The position numbers and the translations under genes are program-made. DNA of 64,000 nucleotides. Origin: Streptomyces sp. MRC013. GTDB lineage: Bacteria > Actinomycetota > Actinomycetes > Streptomycetales > Streptomycetaceae. Numbering within the stretch: position 1 is the first letter of the stretch; each line of letters starts with the position of its first letter. The stretch covers positions 1,984,001 through 2,048,000 of the forward strand of contig NZ_CP094264.1 in NCBI RefSeq assembly GCF_023614235.1, given 5' to 3'. Of the stretch, positions 20,690-30,340 are shown piece by piece. The notes under the pieces were generated by a model. That model saw only the letters and a program-made list of their open reading frames with translations, had not been told where the DNA came from and made no database searches.

Positions 20690-21259
20690 TCAGCCGACCG
20701 GCGGCCGCGGGCACGTGGTCGCCGCCCGTGCGCGGTGGTCCGGCCAGGGAACGAGGTCGCCGTCGAACCCCTCCTCCTCGGCGAACCAGCCCGTGCCCTC
20801 CGGCCACGCCGCGAACCAGGCGGCCACCGTGGGTGCCAGGACGTACCAGGCACGGTCCGGGTCGCCCGGGTTGGGCTCGAACAGCAGGACCGTGCCCTTC
20901 TCCGAGCGGCAGTCCACGCAGGCGAGCATCGCGCAGCCCAGGTCGGCTATCGGCAGCACCCCCTCCGGCCACGGCCGGCCGGCGCCGTCGCCCGGCTCGC
21001 GCCGGCGGAGGGCCTCGTACCGGGAGACGGCGTGACGCAGGGGGAACAGGCCGTAGTCGGGGCCGAAGCCGCCGTCCGCGACCGTCGTGTGGAGGGCCGC
21101 GAGCAGTGGGGGCGGCCGGAACCCGAGGGTGTCCCGGGCGGCCTCGACCTCGGCGGCGGGGAGGGGAGGGGGCGGGTGACCGGTCCTGCCGGCCCACGAG
21201 CGGTCGCCGTCGGCCGTGGCCGCGGCGATACGGGCGATCAGCTCTGCGTGTTCGTTCAC
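20690..21259 (-). CDS. SMI1/KNR4 (SUKH)-like protein
   Basis: 189 residues from a GTG at 21259 (VNEHAELIARIAAATADG). The core EAARDTLGFRPPPLLAALHTT, followed by YGLFPL, ILPI-like VLPIADLGC and a C-terminal WFAAWPEG region, is the arrangement of SMI1/KNR4 domains, with Trp/Tyr-rich strands. Many SUKH proteins are immunity factors, but no toxin gene lies next to it, so a toxin-antitoxin role is not supported here. No strong ribosome site is visible and the start is uncertain. Confidence 0.7.
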   Translation of the reverse strand: MNEHAELIARIAAATADGDRSWAGRTGHPPPPLPAAEVEAARDTLGFRPPPLLAALHTTVADGGFGPDYGLFPLRHAVSRYEALRRREPGDGAGRPWPEGVLPIADLGCAMLACVDCRSEKGTVLLFEPNPGDPDRAWYVLAPTVAAWFAAWPEGTGWFAEEEGFDGDLVPWPDHRARAATTCPRPPVG

Positions 21260-21660
21260 GTGGTCACGGTGGCACACGCCGCAGACATTCCGCTCGGCCT
21301 GTGGACAACCCGGTCGCCGGCGCCCCGCGGGGGCCGGCCACCGGTGACGGCGCCGCCCTCCGGCGGAGGCGCGGGGGCCGGAACCGGCTCGGGGCGGGGG
21401 TGCCGTGCGGTACGTCGACGGCCGTGGCGCACCGGGTGGTACCCGTGACGGCGCGGCCGGGGTGGGCCGTCGGCGGAGGGCGGGGCGGCCCCGCCCCGGC
21501 GTTCGGGGAGGGTGCGGCCGAACGGCCGGAGCGCCCGCTCTCCGCATGGGAGGCGTCGCGCGGGACGCGGTGGCGCGCGGCGGGAAGGACCCGGGCCGCG
21601 CGGCAGGGGGACGGCCGCCGGACGGCGGGGGAGGGCCGGACGGCGTCTCCCGGACCGGTC
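21260..21660. other. Spacer between the SMI1-like gene and htpX
   Basis: About 400 very GC-rich bases between two minus-strand genes. No conserved coding sequence, RNA or clear terminator seen. Confidence 0.45.
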
Positions 21661-22524
21661 TCACGGCCGGTGGCCCGCCATCTGCTCCAGCCGGGCGATA
21701 CGTTCCGCCATCGGCGGGTGGGTGGAGAACAACCGGGCCATGCCCTGCCCCGGCCGGAACGGGTTGGCGATCATCATGTGGCTCGCCGTCTCGATGCGCG
21801 GCTCGGGCGGCAGCGGCAGCCGCCGCGTCCCCGCCTCCAGCTTGCGCAGCGCGCTCGCCAGGGCCAGCGGATCACCGGTGAGCCGGGCCCCGGAGGCGTC
21901 CGCCTCGTACTCCCGGGAGCGGCTGACCGCCAGTTGGACCACCGAGGCGGCGACCGGGCCCAGGATCATGATCAGGAGCATGCCGAGGAGGCCGGGGCCC
22001 TCGTCGTCGTCGGAACGGCCGATCGGGACGAGCCAGGCGAAGTTCGCCAGGAACACGATCACGGAGGCGAGGGCGCCGGCGACCGAGGAGATCAGGATGT
22101 CCCGGTTGTGGACGTGGCTCAGCTCGTGCCCGATGACGCCGCGCAGCTCGCGCTCGTCGAGGAGGCGCAGGACGCCCTCCGTGCAGCACACCGCGGCGTT
22201 GCGCGGGTTGCGGCCGGTCGCGAAGGCGTTGGGGGCCTGTGTCGGCGAGATGTACAGCCGCGGCATCGGCTGCCGGGCCTGCGTGGACAGCTCGCGGACC
22301 ACCCGGTACAGCTGCGGCGCCTCGAACTCCCCGACCGGGCGGGCGCGCATCGCGCGCAGGGCCAGCCTGTCGCTGTTCCAGTACGCGTAGGCGTTCGTCC
22401 CGAGGGCGAGGAGGACGGCGGCGACGAGACCCGTGCGTCCGAAGGAACCGCCGACCAGGATGATCAGCGCGGACAGTCCTCCGAGGAGTGCGGCGGTCCT
22501 GAGCCCGTTGTGCCGGCGGTGCAC
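21661..22524 (-). CDS. htpX: Membrane zinc metalloprotease, HtpX type (M48)
   Basis: 287 residues from GTG at 22524. Two N-terminal hydrophobic spans ([16 protein letters not shown] and [17 protein letters not shown]) precede the protease domain. The zinc motif is [10 protein letters not shown] (HExxH), with the third ligand Glu in [15 protein letters not shown]. Two more spans lie between them. The end segment [18 protein letters not shown] is a family signature. The protease degrades misfolded membrane proteins in stress. It is downstream of the second nuo cluster but separated by about 160 bases, so co-transcription is uncertain. Confidence 0.93.
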   Translation of the reverse strand: MHRRHNGLRTAALLGGLSALIILVGGSFGRTGLVAAVLLALGTNAYAYWNSDRLALRAMRARPVGEFEAPQLYRVVRELSTQARQPMPRLYISPTQAPNAFATGRNPRNAAVCCTEGVLRLLDERELRGVIGHELSHVHNRDILISSVAGALASVIVFLANFAWLVPIGRSDDDEGPGLLGMLLIMILGPVAASVVQLAVSRSREYEADASGARLTGDPLALASALRKLEAGTRRLPLPPEPRIETASHMMIANPFRPGQGMARLFSTHPPMAERIARLEQMAGHRP

Positions 22525-22681
22525 GGTGCGCCCTCCAAGTGGTGCGGCAGGGGAACCCTTCGCTGGTGTCGCTCCACTCTCCAGTGGACCCTCCCGTACT
22601 GGTCAACGCCAGGTGGGGGTGGCGGGTTCCCTGCCGCGCTCCGGGCGGACGCTGAGCCGTTCGGGTGAACGGCGCGGGCCG

Positions 22682-24211
22682 TCAGAAGAGGGTCGCCGCC
22701 GCGAAGCGGAGGACCCACTGCGGGTAGCCGGACAGCAGCACGCCGACGGAAGCCGTCAGCGCGATCGCCACGGCCACCGGGGCGGGCGCGCGGCGCCCCG
22801 CGGGGGCCTCTCCGGGGGCGTCCGGGGCCCGGAACAGCAGGGCCGTCCAGCGCAGGTAGTAGTAGAGGGCGACCACCACGTTCACGCCCATGACCGCGGC
22901 CAGCCAGCCGAGGCCCGCGTCGACGGCGGCGGAGAAGACGACCACCTTGGCGAACAGGCCGATGACGCCGGGTGGCAGACCGGCCAGGCACAGCAGGAAG
23001 AAGCCCAGGGCGAGGGCGGCGGCCGGCCGGGTGGCGTACAGGCCCCGGTAGTCCGCGATCCGGTTGGCCGGGCGGGTACGGGCGACGAGGGCGGCGACCG
23101 CGAAGGCGCCCAGGTTCACCACGGCGTACACCAGGGCGTACGCCACGGTGGCGCCGATCCGGCCGTCGCCGGGGTGCGCGGCGGCGGCGATCGGCACCAG
23201 GAGGTAGCCGGCCTGGCCCACGGACGACCAGGCGAGGAGGCGGACCGCGCTCCGCGCGCGCGTGGGGGCCTGCCGCAGCGCGGCGACGTTGCCGGCGGTC
23301 ATGGTGAGCGCGGCGAGCACGGCGAGGGCCGGCCCCCACACGTCCGCGTACGGCGGGAAGGCGACGACGGTCACGAGGACGAGGCCGGTGAAGCCGACGG
23401 CCTTGCCGACGACGGACAGGTACGCGGCGACGGGCAGCGGGGCGCCGACGTACGTGTCGGGCACCCAGAAGTGGAACGGCGCGGCGGCCGTCTTGAAGGC
23501 GAAGCCGACCAGGGTGAGGGCGACCCCCGCCGCGGCGAGGGTGCCGAGCTGCGCGGGGACGTCGTCGAGCAGCCGGGCGACCTCCGTGAGGTGGAGGGTG
23601 CCCGTCGAGGCGTACACGAGGCTGACGCCGAGGAGGGTGACGGCGGTCGCGGTGACGGAGGAGAGGAAGAACTTCAGCGCCGCCTCGCCGGACATGCGGT
23701 CGCCGCGCTTGAGGCCCACGAGCGCGAAGGCGGGGAGGGAGGCGACCTCCAGGGCGACCACGAGGGTGGCGAGGTCGCGGGCGGCGGGCAGCAGGGCGGC
23801 ACCGGCCGCGGAGGACAGCAGCAGGAACCAGAACTCGCCGGCGGGGAGCTCCTCCCCGGTGTCCGCGACGGACAGCAGGGCGGTCAGGAGGGCGCCGCCG
23901 AAAACGAGGAGCTGGACGGCGAGGGTGAAGTGGTCGGCGGTGTAGCTGCAGGCGCCGGGGGCCCCGGTGAGGCAGAACGTCGACCGGTCGCCGGAGCGGA
24001 GCGGTACGAGCGCGAGGAGCGCGGCGGCGAGGCCGGCGAGGGAGGTCCAGGCGAGGAGGGGCTTGCGGGCCCGCGGGAGGAACAGGTCGGCGACGAGGAC
24101 GGCCAGGGCGGCGACGGCGGCGACGGTCGGCGGGGCGACGGCGCCCCAGTCGACGGACTGCACGAGGTCGCCGTGGGCGGGCGCCGCGGCCGGGGCGGTG
24201 GGGGCGGTCAC
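22682..24211 (-). CDS. nuoN2: NADH-quinone oxidoreductase subunit N, second cluster
   Basis: Antiporter-like proton-pumping membrane subunit. 509 residues from GTG at 24211, preceded by GGAGG. About 14 spans; the two buried residues that define the family are present, Glu in VVALEVASLPAFALVG and Lys in FKTAAAPFHFWVPDTY. Its start overlaps the nuoM2 stop by four bases. Last gene of the incomplete complex I cluster, shorter than its counterpart in the main operon. Confidence 0.93.
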   Translation of the reverse strand: MTAPTAPAAAPAHGDLVQSVDWGAVAPPTVAAVAALAVLVADLFLPRARKPLLAWTSLAGLAAALLALVPLRSGDRSTFCLTGAPGACSYTADHFTLAVQLLVFGGALLTALLSVADTGEELPAGEFWFLLLSSAAGAALLPAARDLATLVVALEVASLPAFALVGLKRGDRMSGEAALKFFLSSVTATAVTLLGVSLVYASTGTLHLTEVARLLDDVPAQLGTLAAAGVALTLVGFAFKTAAAPFHFWVPDTYVGAPLPVAAYLSVVGKAVGFTGLVLVTVVAFPPYADVWGPALAVLAALTMTAGNVAALRQAPTRARSAVRLLAWSSVGQAGYLLVPIAAAAHPGDGRIGATVAYALVYAVVNLGAFAVAALVARTRPANRIADYRGLYATRPAAALALGFFLLCLAGLPPGVIGLFAKVVVFSAAVDAGLGWLAAVMGVNVVVALYYYLRWTALLFRAPDAPGEAPAGRRAPAPVAVAIALTASVGVLLSGYPQWVLRFAAATLF

Positions 24212-25785
24212 GACTTGCCTCCTGCGAGGAGCTGCTGCACGGCCGGGTCGGTGAGGCCGAGGAGGACCGCGGGCCAGAGGCCGGCGAGGACGGTGAGGGC
24301 GGCCAGTGGGGTCCAGGCGGCGAACTCGTACCCCCGGACGTCGGCGATCGGCGGCCGGTCGGCGGCCGGTCCGGCGCCCATGCAGACGCGGCGGACGACG
24401 ACGAGGAGGTACGCGGCGGTGAGCAGCGTGCCGAAGCAGGCGACGGCCGCGTAGGTGACGAACGCCGGCCGGCTGAGGCCCTCGGCGGGCCGGAACGCGC
24501 CGAACATGGCGAGCATCTCGCCCCAGAACCCGGCGAGGCCCGGCAGGCCGAGGGAGGCGACGGCGCCGAAGGCGAGCAGTCCGCCGAGGCGGGGGGCGCG
24601 GCCGTACAGGGCGGCTCCGGTCGCGCCCGCGAGGGTGTCGAGGTCGGCCGTGCCGCAGCGGTCCTTGATCGCGCCGACGAGGAAGAAGAGGAGACCGGTG
24701 ATCAGGCCGTGGGCGATGTTGGCGAACAGGGCGCCGTTGACGCCGGTGGGGGTCATGGCGGCGACGCCGAGGAGGACGAAGCCCATGTGGCCCACGGAGG
24801 AGTAGGCGACGAGCCGCTTCAGGTCGCCCCCGGCCCCGGTCCGGGCGAGGGCGAGGCAGGCGAGTGACCCGTAGACGATCCCGGCGACGGCGAAGGCGGC
24901 GAGGTACGGGGCGAGGACGCGCATGCCCTCGGGGGCGATCGGCAGGGCGATCCGGACGAACCCGTAGGTGCCCATCTTGAGGAGGACGCCGGCGAGGAGG
25001 ACGGAGCCGACGGTGGGGGCCGCGGTGTGCGCGGCGGGGAGCCAGCTGTGCAGCGGCCACATCGGAGTCTTCACCGCGAGCCCGATCCCGATCGCCAGAA
25101 CGGCGGTGACCTGCAGGGACGTACCGAGGCCGCGGCCGTTGTCAGTGGCGAGCGCCACCATGTCGAAGGTGCCCGCCTCCAGCCCGACGAGGAGCAGGCC
25201 GAGCAGCATGACGACCGATCCGAGCAGGGTGAAGAGGATGAACCTCCAGGCGGCGGGCTGCCGTCCCTCACCGCCCCAGCGGGCGATGAGGAAGTACATC
25301 GGGACGAGCACCGTCTCGAAGGCGAGGAAGAACAGCAGCAGGTCGAGGACGGCGAAGGTCGCGAGCGTGCCGGCCTCGAGGAGGAGCAGCAGCGCGACGA
25401 AGGCCTTCGGGGAGGGGCCGGCGGGCGGCTTGAAGTAGCCGTGCAGCGCGCAGAGGAAGGTCAGCAGCGCGGTCAGGACCAGGAGGGGGAGCGAGATGCC
25501 GTCGACACCGAGGTGGATCCGCACGTCGAGTGCGGGGATCCAGCTGATGTCCGTCGTGGCCTGCATCCTCGACGGCCGGTCGTGGTCGAAGCCGAGCGCG
25601 AGGGCGAGGGCGGCGGCGAGGACCGCGCCGGTGACGGTCACCCCGTGGCGGCGCACGGCCTGGTCGGGCGACTTCCCCTTCAGTCCGGGCGGGGCCGGCA
25701 GGAGGGCCGCCGCGGCGCCGAGGAGCGGGCCGGCGACGAGGAACGCGAGGAGGAACTGCATCACGGATTCGCTGATGTCGATCAC
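24208..25785 (-). CDS. nuoM2: NADH-quinone oxidoreductase subunit M, second cluster
   Basis: Antiporter-like subunit; 525 residues from GTG at 25785 (VIDISESVMQFLLAFLVAGP). A GTG directly before the internal MQFLL would also fit homologues. Conserved Glu in [20 protein letters not shown] and Lys in AVKTPMWPLHSWLPAAHTAA mark the proton channel. The quinol-side helix LVAYSSVGHMGFVLLG is intact. It overlaps nuoN2 by four bases and lies three bases after nuoL2. Confidence 0.94.
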   Translation of the reverse strand: MIDISESVMQFLLAFLVAGPLLGAAAALLPAPPGLKGKSPDQAVRRHGVTVTGAVLAAALALALGFDHDRPSRMQATTDISWIPALDVRIHLGVDGISLPLLVLTALLTFLCALHGYFKPPAGPSPKAFVALLLLLEAGTLATFAVLDLLLFFLAFETVLVPMYFLIARWGGEGRQPAAWRFILFTLLGSVVMLLGLLLVGLEAGTFDMVALATDNGRGLGTSLQVTAVLAIGIGLAVKTPMWPLHSWLPAAHTAAPTVGSVLLAGVLLKMGTYGFVRIALPIAPEGMRVLAPYLAAFAVAGIVYGSLACLALARTGAGGDLKRLVAYSSVGHMGFVLLGVAAMTPTGVNGALFANIAHGLITGLLFFLVGAIKDRCGTADLDTLAGATGAALYGRAPRLGGLLAFGAVASLGLPGLAGFWGEMLAMFGAFRPAEGLSRPAFVTYAAVACFGTLLTAAYLLVVVRRVCMGAGPAADRPPIADVRGYEFAAWTPLAALTVLAGLWPAVLLGLTDPAVQQLLAGGKS

Positions 25786-25788
25786 GGT

Positions 25789-27783
25789 TCACGCTCCGGC
25801 GGCGGCGAGGACGGCGGCGACCGCCAGGACGACGGAACCGGCGAGCAGGACGCTGAGGTAGGTCTGCACGTTGCCGGTCTGGGCACGGCGCACGGCCGCG
25901 CCGAGCAGGCCGGTCGCGGCGCCGGCCCCCCGTACGTACGTGTCGACGACCTCGCGGTCGAGGAAGCGGACCAGCGAGGCCGCCGCGCGGACGGGGCGTA
26001 CGAACAGGGCGGTGTACACGGCGTCCAGGTGGAAGCCGGTCGCGGCGTGCCGGTGGAGCGGGCCGAGGAGGAGACGGCCGGGGTCGGCCGGGTCGGGGGC
26101 GGAGGCGATCGACCCGTATGCCGGGGTGTGGGCGGCGATGGCCTCGGCCTCGGAGACGGCCGGGTCGGCTTCGGGGTGGGCGGCGACGGCGCCGAGGGGC
26201 GCGTGCGCGGCGCGGGCGGCGGCCCGGTGCCAGGCGGCGTGGGTGATCAGGCCGCCGGCGAGGGCGAGGCCCGTGCCCAGGACCGCGGTGGTGGTGGTCG
26301 GGGTGAGGGTGTTGCCGTCGAACCAGTCGTCGAGGGAGGCGGCGGCCAGGCCGAAGGCGAGGGAGGGGATCGCGAGCACCCACAGGACGGCGTCCATGGC
26401 GGCGGGACGGCGCCGTCCGTGGTCGGGGGCCTCGGCGCCCCTCCCGCGGAAGGCGAGCAGCCACAGCCGGGTCGCGTAGGCGGCGGTGAGGAGGGCGGTG
26501 AGCAGTCCGGCGGCGAGGACGATCCAGCCCGCGCCGGCCGGGGCCGCGTCCCGGTCGCCGAGGGCGGTGTGCTCGGCGGCGACGAGGACGGCCTCCTTGG
26601 AGAAGAAGCCCGCGAACGGCGGGACGGCGGCGAGCGCCAGGAGGGCGACCGTCATCGTCCAGTACGCGTCGGGGGCGCGCCGGGCGAGGCCGCTCGTGCG
26701 GGACATGGCGGCGAGCGAGTTGGTGCCCGCGGCGTGGATCACCACGCCGGCGGCGAGGAACAGCAGTGCCTTGAACGCGCCGTGCGACAGGAGGTGGAAG
26801 ACGGCGGCGCCGCGGTCGCCGACGGCCAGGGCGCCCGACATGTAGCCGAGCTGGCCGATGGTCGAGTAGGCGAGGACGCGCTTGACGTCGTCCTGGGCGA
26901 GCGCGGCGAGGGCCGAGCCGACCATGGTGAGCGCGGCCGTCACGGCGAGGGCGGTCAGGGCCGCCGCGGAGGCGGTGAAGACGGGCAGGAGGCGCGCGAC
27001 GAAGTAGACGCCGGCGGCGACCATCGTCGCGGCGTGGATGAGCGCGGAGACCGGCGTGGGGCCGGCCATCGCGTCGGGCAGCCAGGTGTGCAGCGGGAGC
27101 TGGGCGGACTTGCCCGCGACCCCGGCGAGGAGCAGCAGCGCCACGAGGGTGGGGTGGTCGAGGCCGCCCGCGGCGACGGCGCCGAGGACGCCGGTGATCC
27201 GGAACGTGCCGGTCTCCGCGGCCAGCGCGAACAGGCCGATGAGGAACGGGACGTCACCGAGCTTGGTGACGAGGAACGCCTTGAGGGAGGCGGCCCGTGC
27301 CTCGGGGGTCTCCCAGTAGTGGCCGACGAGGAAGTACGAGCAGATGCCCATGACCTCCCAACCGACCAGGAGCACCATCAGGTCGCCGGAGTAGACGACG
27401 AGCAGCATCGCGGAGGTGAAGAGGGAGACGAGCGCCGCGTACGAGGGGTAGCGGGGGTCGTCGCGCAGGTAACCGGTGGAGTAGACCTGCACGCAGGAGG
27501 CGACGACGGCGACGAGGACGGCCGTGAGGGCGGCGAACCCGTCGAGGTGGAGCGCCAGTTCGATCGGGACGGAACCGGTCGGGGTGAGCTGGGTGGCCGC
27601 GTCGACGGCCTTCCCGCCGCCCTGCCGTGCGGCGACGAGGACGGCGAGGACGAGCGCGGCGACGGTCGGCAGGACGGCCAGGGGGCGTACGAAGCCGGGG
27701 GCGGCGCGGCCGAGGAGGAGGCCGGCGGCGGCGCCCAGCAGCGGGAGGAGGGGGACGAGGACGGCGAGGGTCGTGGTGGTCAC
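25789..27783 (-). CDS. nuoL2: NADH-quinone oxidoreductase subunit L, second cluster
   Basis: Distal antiporter-like subunit with the long lateral helix; 664 residues from GTG at 27783 ([20 protein letters not shown]). Functional residues: Glu in [18 protein letters not shown] and Lys in [19 protein letters not shown], plus His in [15 protein letters not shown]. The C-terminal third carries the soluble-facing lateral helix region ([13 protein letters not shown]) and ends in hydrophobic sequence. The ATG-to-stop arrangement with nuoK2 overlaps by four bases. Confidence 0.94.
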   Translation of the reverse strand: MTTTTLAVLVPLLPLLGAAAGLLLGRAAPGFVRPLAVLPTVAALVLAVLVAARQGGGKAVDAATQLTPTGSVPIELALHLDGFAALTAVLVAVVASCVQVYSTGYLRDDPRYPSYAALVSLFTSAMLLVVYSGDLMVLLVGWEVMGICSYFLVGHYWETPEARAASLKAFLVTKLGDVPFLIGLFALAAETGTFRITGVLGAVAAGGLDHPTLVALLLLAGVAGKSAQLPLHTWLPDAMAGPTPVSALIHAATMVAAGVYFVARLLPVFTASAAALTALAVTAALTMVGSALAALAQDDVKRVLAYSTIGQLGYMSGALAVGDRGAAVFHLLSHGAFKALLFLAAGVVIHAAGTNSLAAMSRTSGLARRAPDAYWTMTVALLALAAVPPFAGFFSKEAVLVAAEHTALGDRDAAPAGAGWIVLAAGLLTALLTAAYATRLWLLAFRGRGAEAPDHGRRRPAAMDAVLWVLAIPSLAFGLAAASLDDWFDGNTLTPTTTTAVLGTGLALAGGLITHAAWHRAAARAAHAPLGAVAAHPEADPAVSEAEAIAAHTPAYGSIASAPDPADPGRLLLGPLHRHAATGFHLDAVYTALFVRPVRAAASLVRFLDREVVDTYVRGAGAATGLLGAAVRRAQTGNVQTYLSVLLAGSVVLAVAAVLAAAGA

Positions 27784-28163
27784 GCGGTGGCCTCGGCCTT
27801 CTCGCCGGTCCGCCCGCGGGCGGCCTCGCCGGCGCCGGAGGTCTCGGGGGTTCCGGGGGGTTCGGCGTTGTCGCGGAGCCGGTCGACGTCGGCGGTGCCG
27901 CGGTTGCGGTGGACCATCAGCACGATCGCGAGGCCGATGCCGATCTCGGCTGCGGCGACGGCGATGGTGAACAGGGTCAGCGCCTGGCCGGCGTGGAGGG
28001 TGTCGCGGAGCCAGACGTCGAAGGCGACGAGGTTGAGGTTGACGGCGTTGAGCATCAGCTCGACGGACATCAGGACGAGGATCGCGTTGCGGCGGGCGAG
28101 GACGCCGTACAGGCCGGTGCAGAAGAGGAGCACGGCGAGGACGGCCGGGTAGGCGAGGTGCAT
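27780..28163 (-). CDS. nuoK2: NADH-quinone oxidoreductase subunit K, second cluster
   Basis: Three-span membrane subunit between NuoJ and NuoL. 127 residues from ATG at 28163 ([20 protein letters not shown]). The proton-path Glu in [15 protein letters not shown] and the second in [17 protein letters not shown] are conserved. The C-terminus has a Pro/Gly/Ala-rich tail of about 30 residues ([16 protein letters not shown]) beyond the usual 100-residue length. Its frame is the same as that of nuoI2, which reads through into it because nuoI2 lacks a stop as given. Confidence 0.93.
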   Translation of the reverse strand: MHLAYPAVLAVLLFCTGLYGVLARRNAILVLMSVELMLNAVNLNLVAFDVWLRDTLHAGQALTLFTIAVAAAEIGIGLAIVLMVHRNRGTADVDRLRDNAEPPGTPETSGAGEAARGRTGEKAEATA

Positions 28164-28738
28164 CAGCGCTTCCCCTCCGTGTCCCCGCCGCCCCTGCGGG
28201 ACAGGACGATCGCGCCGACCAGCGCGGCGAGGAGGAGGACGGAGAGCGCCTCGAAGGGGAGCACCCAGTTCCGGAACAGCATCTCGCCGGAGACCCGGGT
28301 GGTGCCCTGCGCGGGGCCGTCGAGGTCGATCCAGGTGGTGCGGAAGGCGTCGGTGACGACCCAGACGAGCGCGGCCGCGGCGGCGACGGCCACGGCGAGG
28401 GCGGCGGGCCGGTTGCCCGAGTCGGCGTCCGGGGAGCGGCCGATGGGCGCCCTGGTGAGCATGAGGCCGAAGAGGAGGAGGACGACGACGGAACCGACGT
28501 AGATGAGCACCTGGACCCAGGCGATGAACTCGGCGGTGAGGAGGAGGTACTCGACGGCGATCCCGCCGAGGGCGACGACCAGCCACAGGGCGGCGTGCAC
28601 CAGCTGGCGGGTGGTGACCGCGACGACCGCGGCGGCGAGGGTGACGACGCCGACGAGGAGGAAGGCGACCTCCGCCCCGGTGGGCGAGAGGAAACCGGGG
28701 GCGGCGAGGGACAGGGCGGGCGCCGCGGCGGGCGTCAT
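28163..28738 (-). CDS. nuoJ2: NADH-quinone oxidoreductase subunit J, second cluster
   Basis: Membrane subunit with five spans. 191 residues from ATG at 28738 ([20 protein letters not shown]). The family core [23 protein letters not shown] begins near residue 52, followed by [17 protein letters not shown]. Its stop overlaps the nuoK2 ATG by one base. Its ATG falls where the nuoI2 stop would be expected (ATGA), in keeping with translational coupling. Confidence 0.93.
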   Translation of the reverse strand: MTPAAAPALSLAAPGFLSPTGAEVAFLLVGVVTLAAAVVAVTTRQLVHAALWLVVALGGIAVEYLLLTAEFIAWVQVLIYVGSVVVLLLFGLMLTRAPIGRSPDADSGNRPAALAVAVAAAAALVWVVTDAFRTTWIDLDGPAQGTTRVSGEMLFRNWVLPFEALSVLLLAALVGAIVLSRRGGGDTEGKR

Positions 28739-29372
28739 GCGGCACCCCCTCGGCGGTGCCGGGGGCGCCCGGGGTGCGGGGCGTTCCGCCGGAGCCGTCC
28801 GGGGCGGGGGCGCCGTCGGCGGCCGCGGCGGCCTCCTGCTCGGCGGCGCGCCGGGCGGCGAGCTTGTCGGCCGCCTTGCGGGCGGCGGTCAGCTCCTTCG
28901 GCTCCTCCGCGCCCGGGTCCAGGGCGGGCGGTTCCGGGACCGTCCACATCCACTCGCGGAGCCTGTCCCGCTCGTGGACGAGGTCGCGCATGTCCGTCTC
29001 CGCGTACTCGAACTCCGGCGACCAGAACAGCGCGTCGAAAGGGCACACCTCGACGCAGATGCCGCAGTACATGCAGAGGGCGAAGTCGATGGCGAAGCGG
29101 TCGAGGACGTTGCGGCTGCGTTCGCGTCCGCCCGGGGCGGCGGGCGGCACCGTCTCCTTGTGGGAGTCGATGTAGATGCACCAGTCGGGGCACTCGCGGG
29201 CGCAGAGCATGCAGACCGTGCAGTTCTCCTCGAACAGGCCGATCACGCCGCGGGTGCGCGGCGGCAGCTCGGGCTGGACGTCGGGGTACTGCGCGGTGTG
29301 GCTCTTCCTCGTCATCGTCCGCAGGGTGACGGCCAGGCCCTTGGCGAGGCCGGAGCCGGGGATCGGAGGCAT
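28735..29372 (-). CDS. nuoI2: NADH-quinone oxidoreductase subunit I, second cluster; stop lost by probable one-base deletion
   Basis: Ferredoxin-like subunit with two 4Fe-4S clusters: [15 protein letters not shown] and [17 protein letters not shown]. It starts at ATG 29372 ([20 protein letters not shown]), overlapping the nuoH2 TAA by one base. The C-terminal part is an Ala/Pro/Gly-rich tail ending [14 protein letters not shown]. As given, no stop appears and the frame stays open through nuoJ2 into nuoK2. Adding one G to the run of five (28745-28749 on the plus strand, as C) gives AEGGAA and a TGA at 28735-28737 that overlaps the nuoJ2 ATG. I draw the gene to that TGA, about 212 residues. Confidence 0.85.
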
Positions 29373-30340
29373 TACTGGATCACCACCTTGACGATGCCGG
29401 TGAGGGCGATCTGGGCGAGGGCGAGCGGGACGAGCGTGGTCCAGGCGAGCTTCTGCAGCTGGTCCTCGCGCAGCCGCGGGTAGCTCACCCGCAGCCAGAT
29501 CACGACGAAGGCGAGCACGGCCGTCTTCAGGAGCGTCCACACCCAGCCCAGGCCGTAGGCGCCGAAGGGGCCGTGCCAGCCGCCGAGGAAGAGGACGGTG
29601 GTCAGACCGCACAGGACGACGATGCCCGCGTACTCGGCGAGCAGGAACAGGGCGAAGCGCAGGCCGGTGTACTCGGTGTACGCGCCGAAGATGATCTCCG
29701 AGTCGGCGACCGGCATGTCGAACGGCGGGCGCTGCAGCTCGGCGAGGCCGGCGACGAAGAAGACCAGGGCGCCGACGATCTGCCAGGGCAGCCACCACCA
29801 CTCGAACGCGTCGAGGATGCCCGGCAGCGACACCGTGCCGGCCGCCATGGCGACGGAGGCGGCGGCGAGCAGCATCGGCAGCTCGTACGCGAGGAGCTGC
29901 GCGGCGGTGCGGAGACCGCCGAGGAGGGAGAACTTGTTGGCGGACGCCCAGCCCGCCATGAGCGAGCCGAGCACGCCCACGCCCATGACGGCGAGGACGA
30001 AGAAGACGCCCGCGTCGACGACCACGCCGACGGCGCCCTCACCGGGGCCGATCGGGAGGGCGACGAGGACGAGGAGGTACGGGAGGAGCGCCACGGCGGG
30101 GGCGAGCTGGAAGACGCGGCGGTCGGCGTCGGCCGGCACCACGTCCTCCTTCTGCGCGAACTTCACGCCGTCCGCGACGAGCTGCGCCCAGCCGTGGAAG
30201 CCGCCCGCGTACATGGGGCCCAGGCGGCCCTGCATGTGCGCCATGACCTTGTGCTCGGTCTGCCCCACGACGAGGGGCATGACGAGGAACACGGCGAAGA
30301 CGACGGCCAGGCGGAGGGCGACGTCGAGTGCGTCGTTCAC
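29372..30340 (-). CDS. nuoH2: NADH-quinone oxidoreductase subunit H, second cluster
   Basis: Quinone-site membrane subunit. 322 residues from GTG at 30340 with GAAGGAGACGC upstream. Conserved loops: [31 protein letters not shown], the [20 protein letters not shown] region facing quinone, and [19 protein letters not shown]. Roughly eight spans. The sequence is complete, unlike the frameshifted copy in the main operon. It overlaps the nuoC2 stop by four bases. Confidence 0.94.
   Translation of the reverse strand: MNDALDVALRLAVVFAVFLVMPLVVGQTEHKVMAHMQGRLGPMYAGGFHGWAQLVADGVKFAQKEDVVPADADRRVFQLAPAVALLPYLLVLVALPIGPGEGAVGVVVDAGVFFVLAVMGVGVLGSLMAGWASANKFSLLGGLRTAAQLLAYELPMLLAAASVAMAAGTVSLPGILDAFEWWWLPWQIVGALVFFVAGLAELQRPPFDMPVADSEIIFGAYTEYTGLRFALFLLAEYAGIVVLCGLTTVLFLGGWHGPFGAYGLGWVWTLLKTAVLAFVVIWLRVSYPRLREDQLQKLAWTTLVPLALAQIALTGIVKVVIQ

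Noticed and set aside
20690..21259. SUKH immunity protein of a polymorphic toxin system
   Set aside because: The fold fits, but no toxin, WXG100, RHS or secretion gene is next to it.
25027..28152. Open frame of over 1000 codons antisense to nuoM2-nuoL2-nuoK2
   Set aside because: Gly/Glu/Arg/Asp low-complexity product antisense to conserved membrane proteins; a codon-bias shadow.
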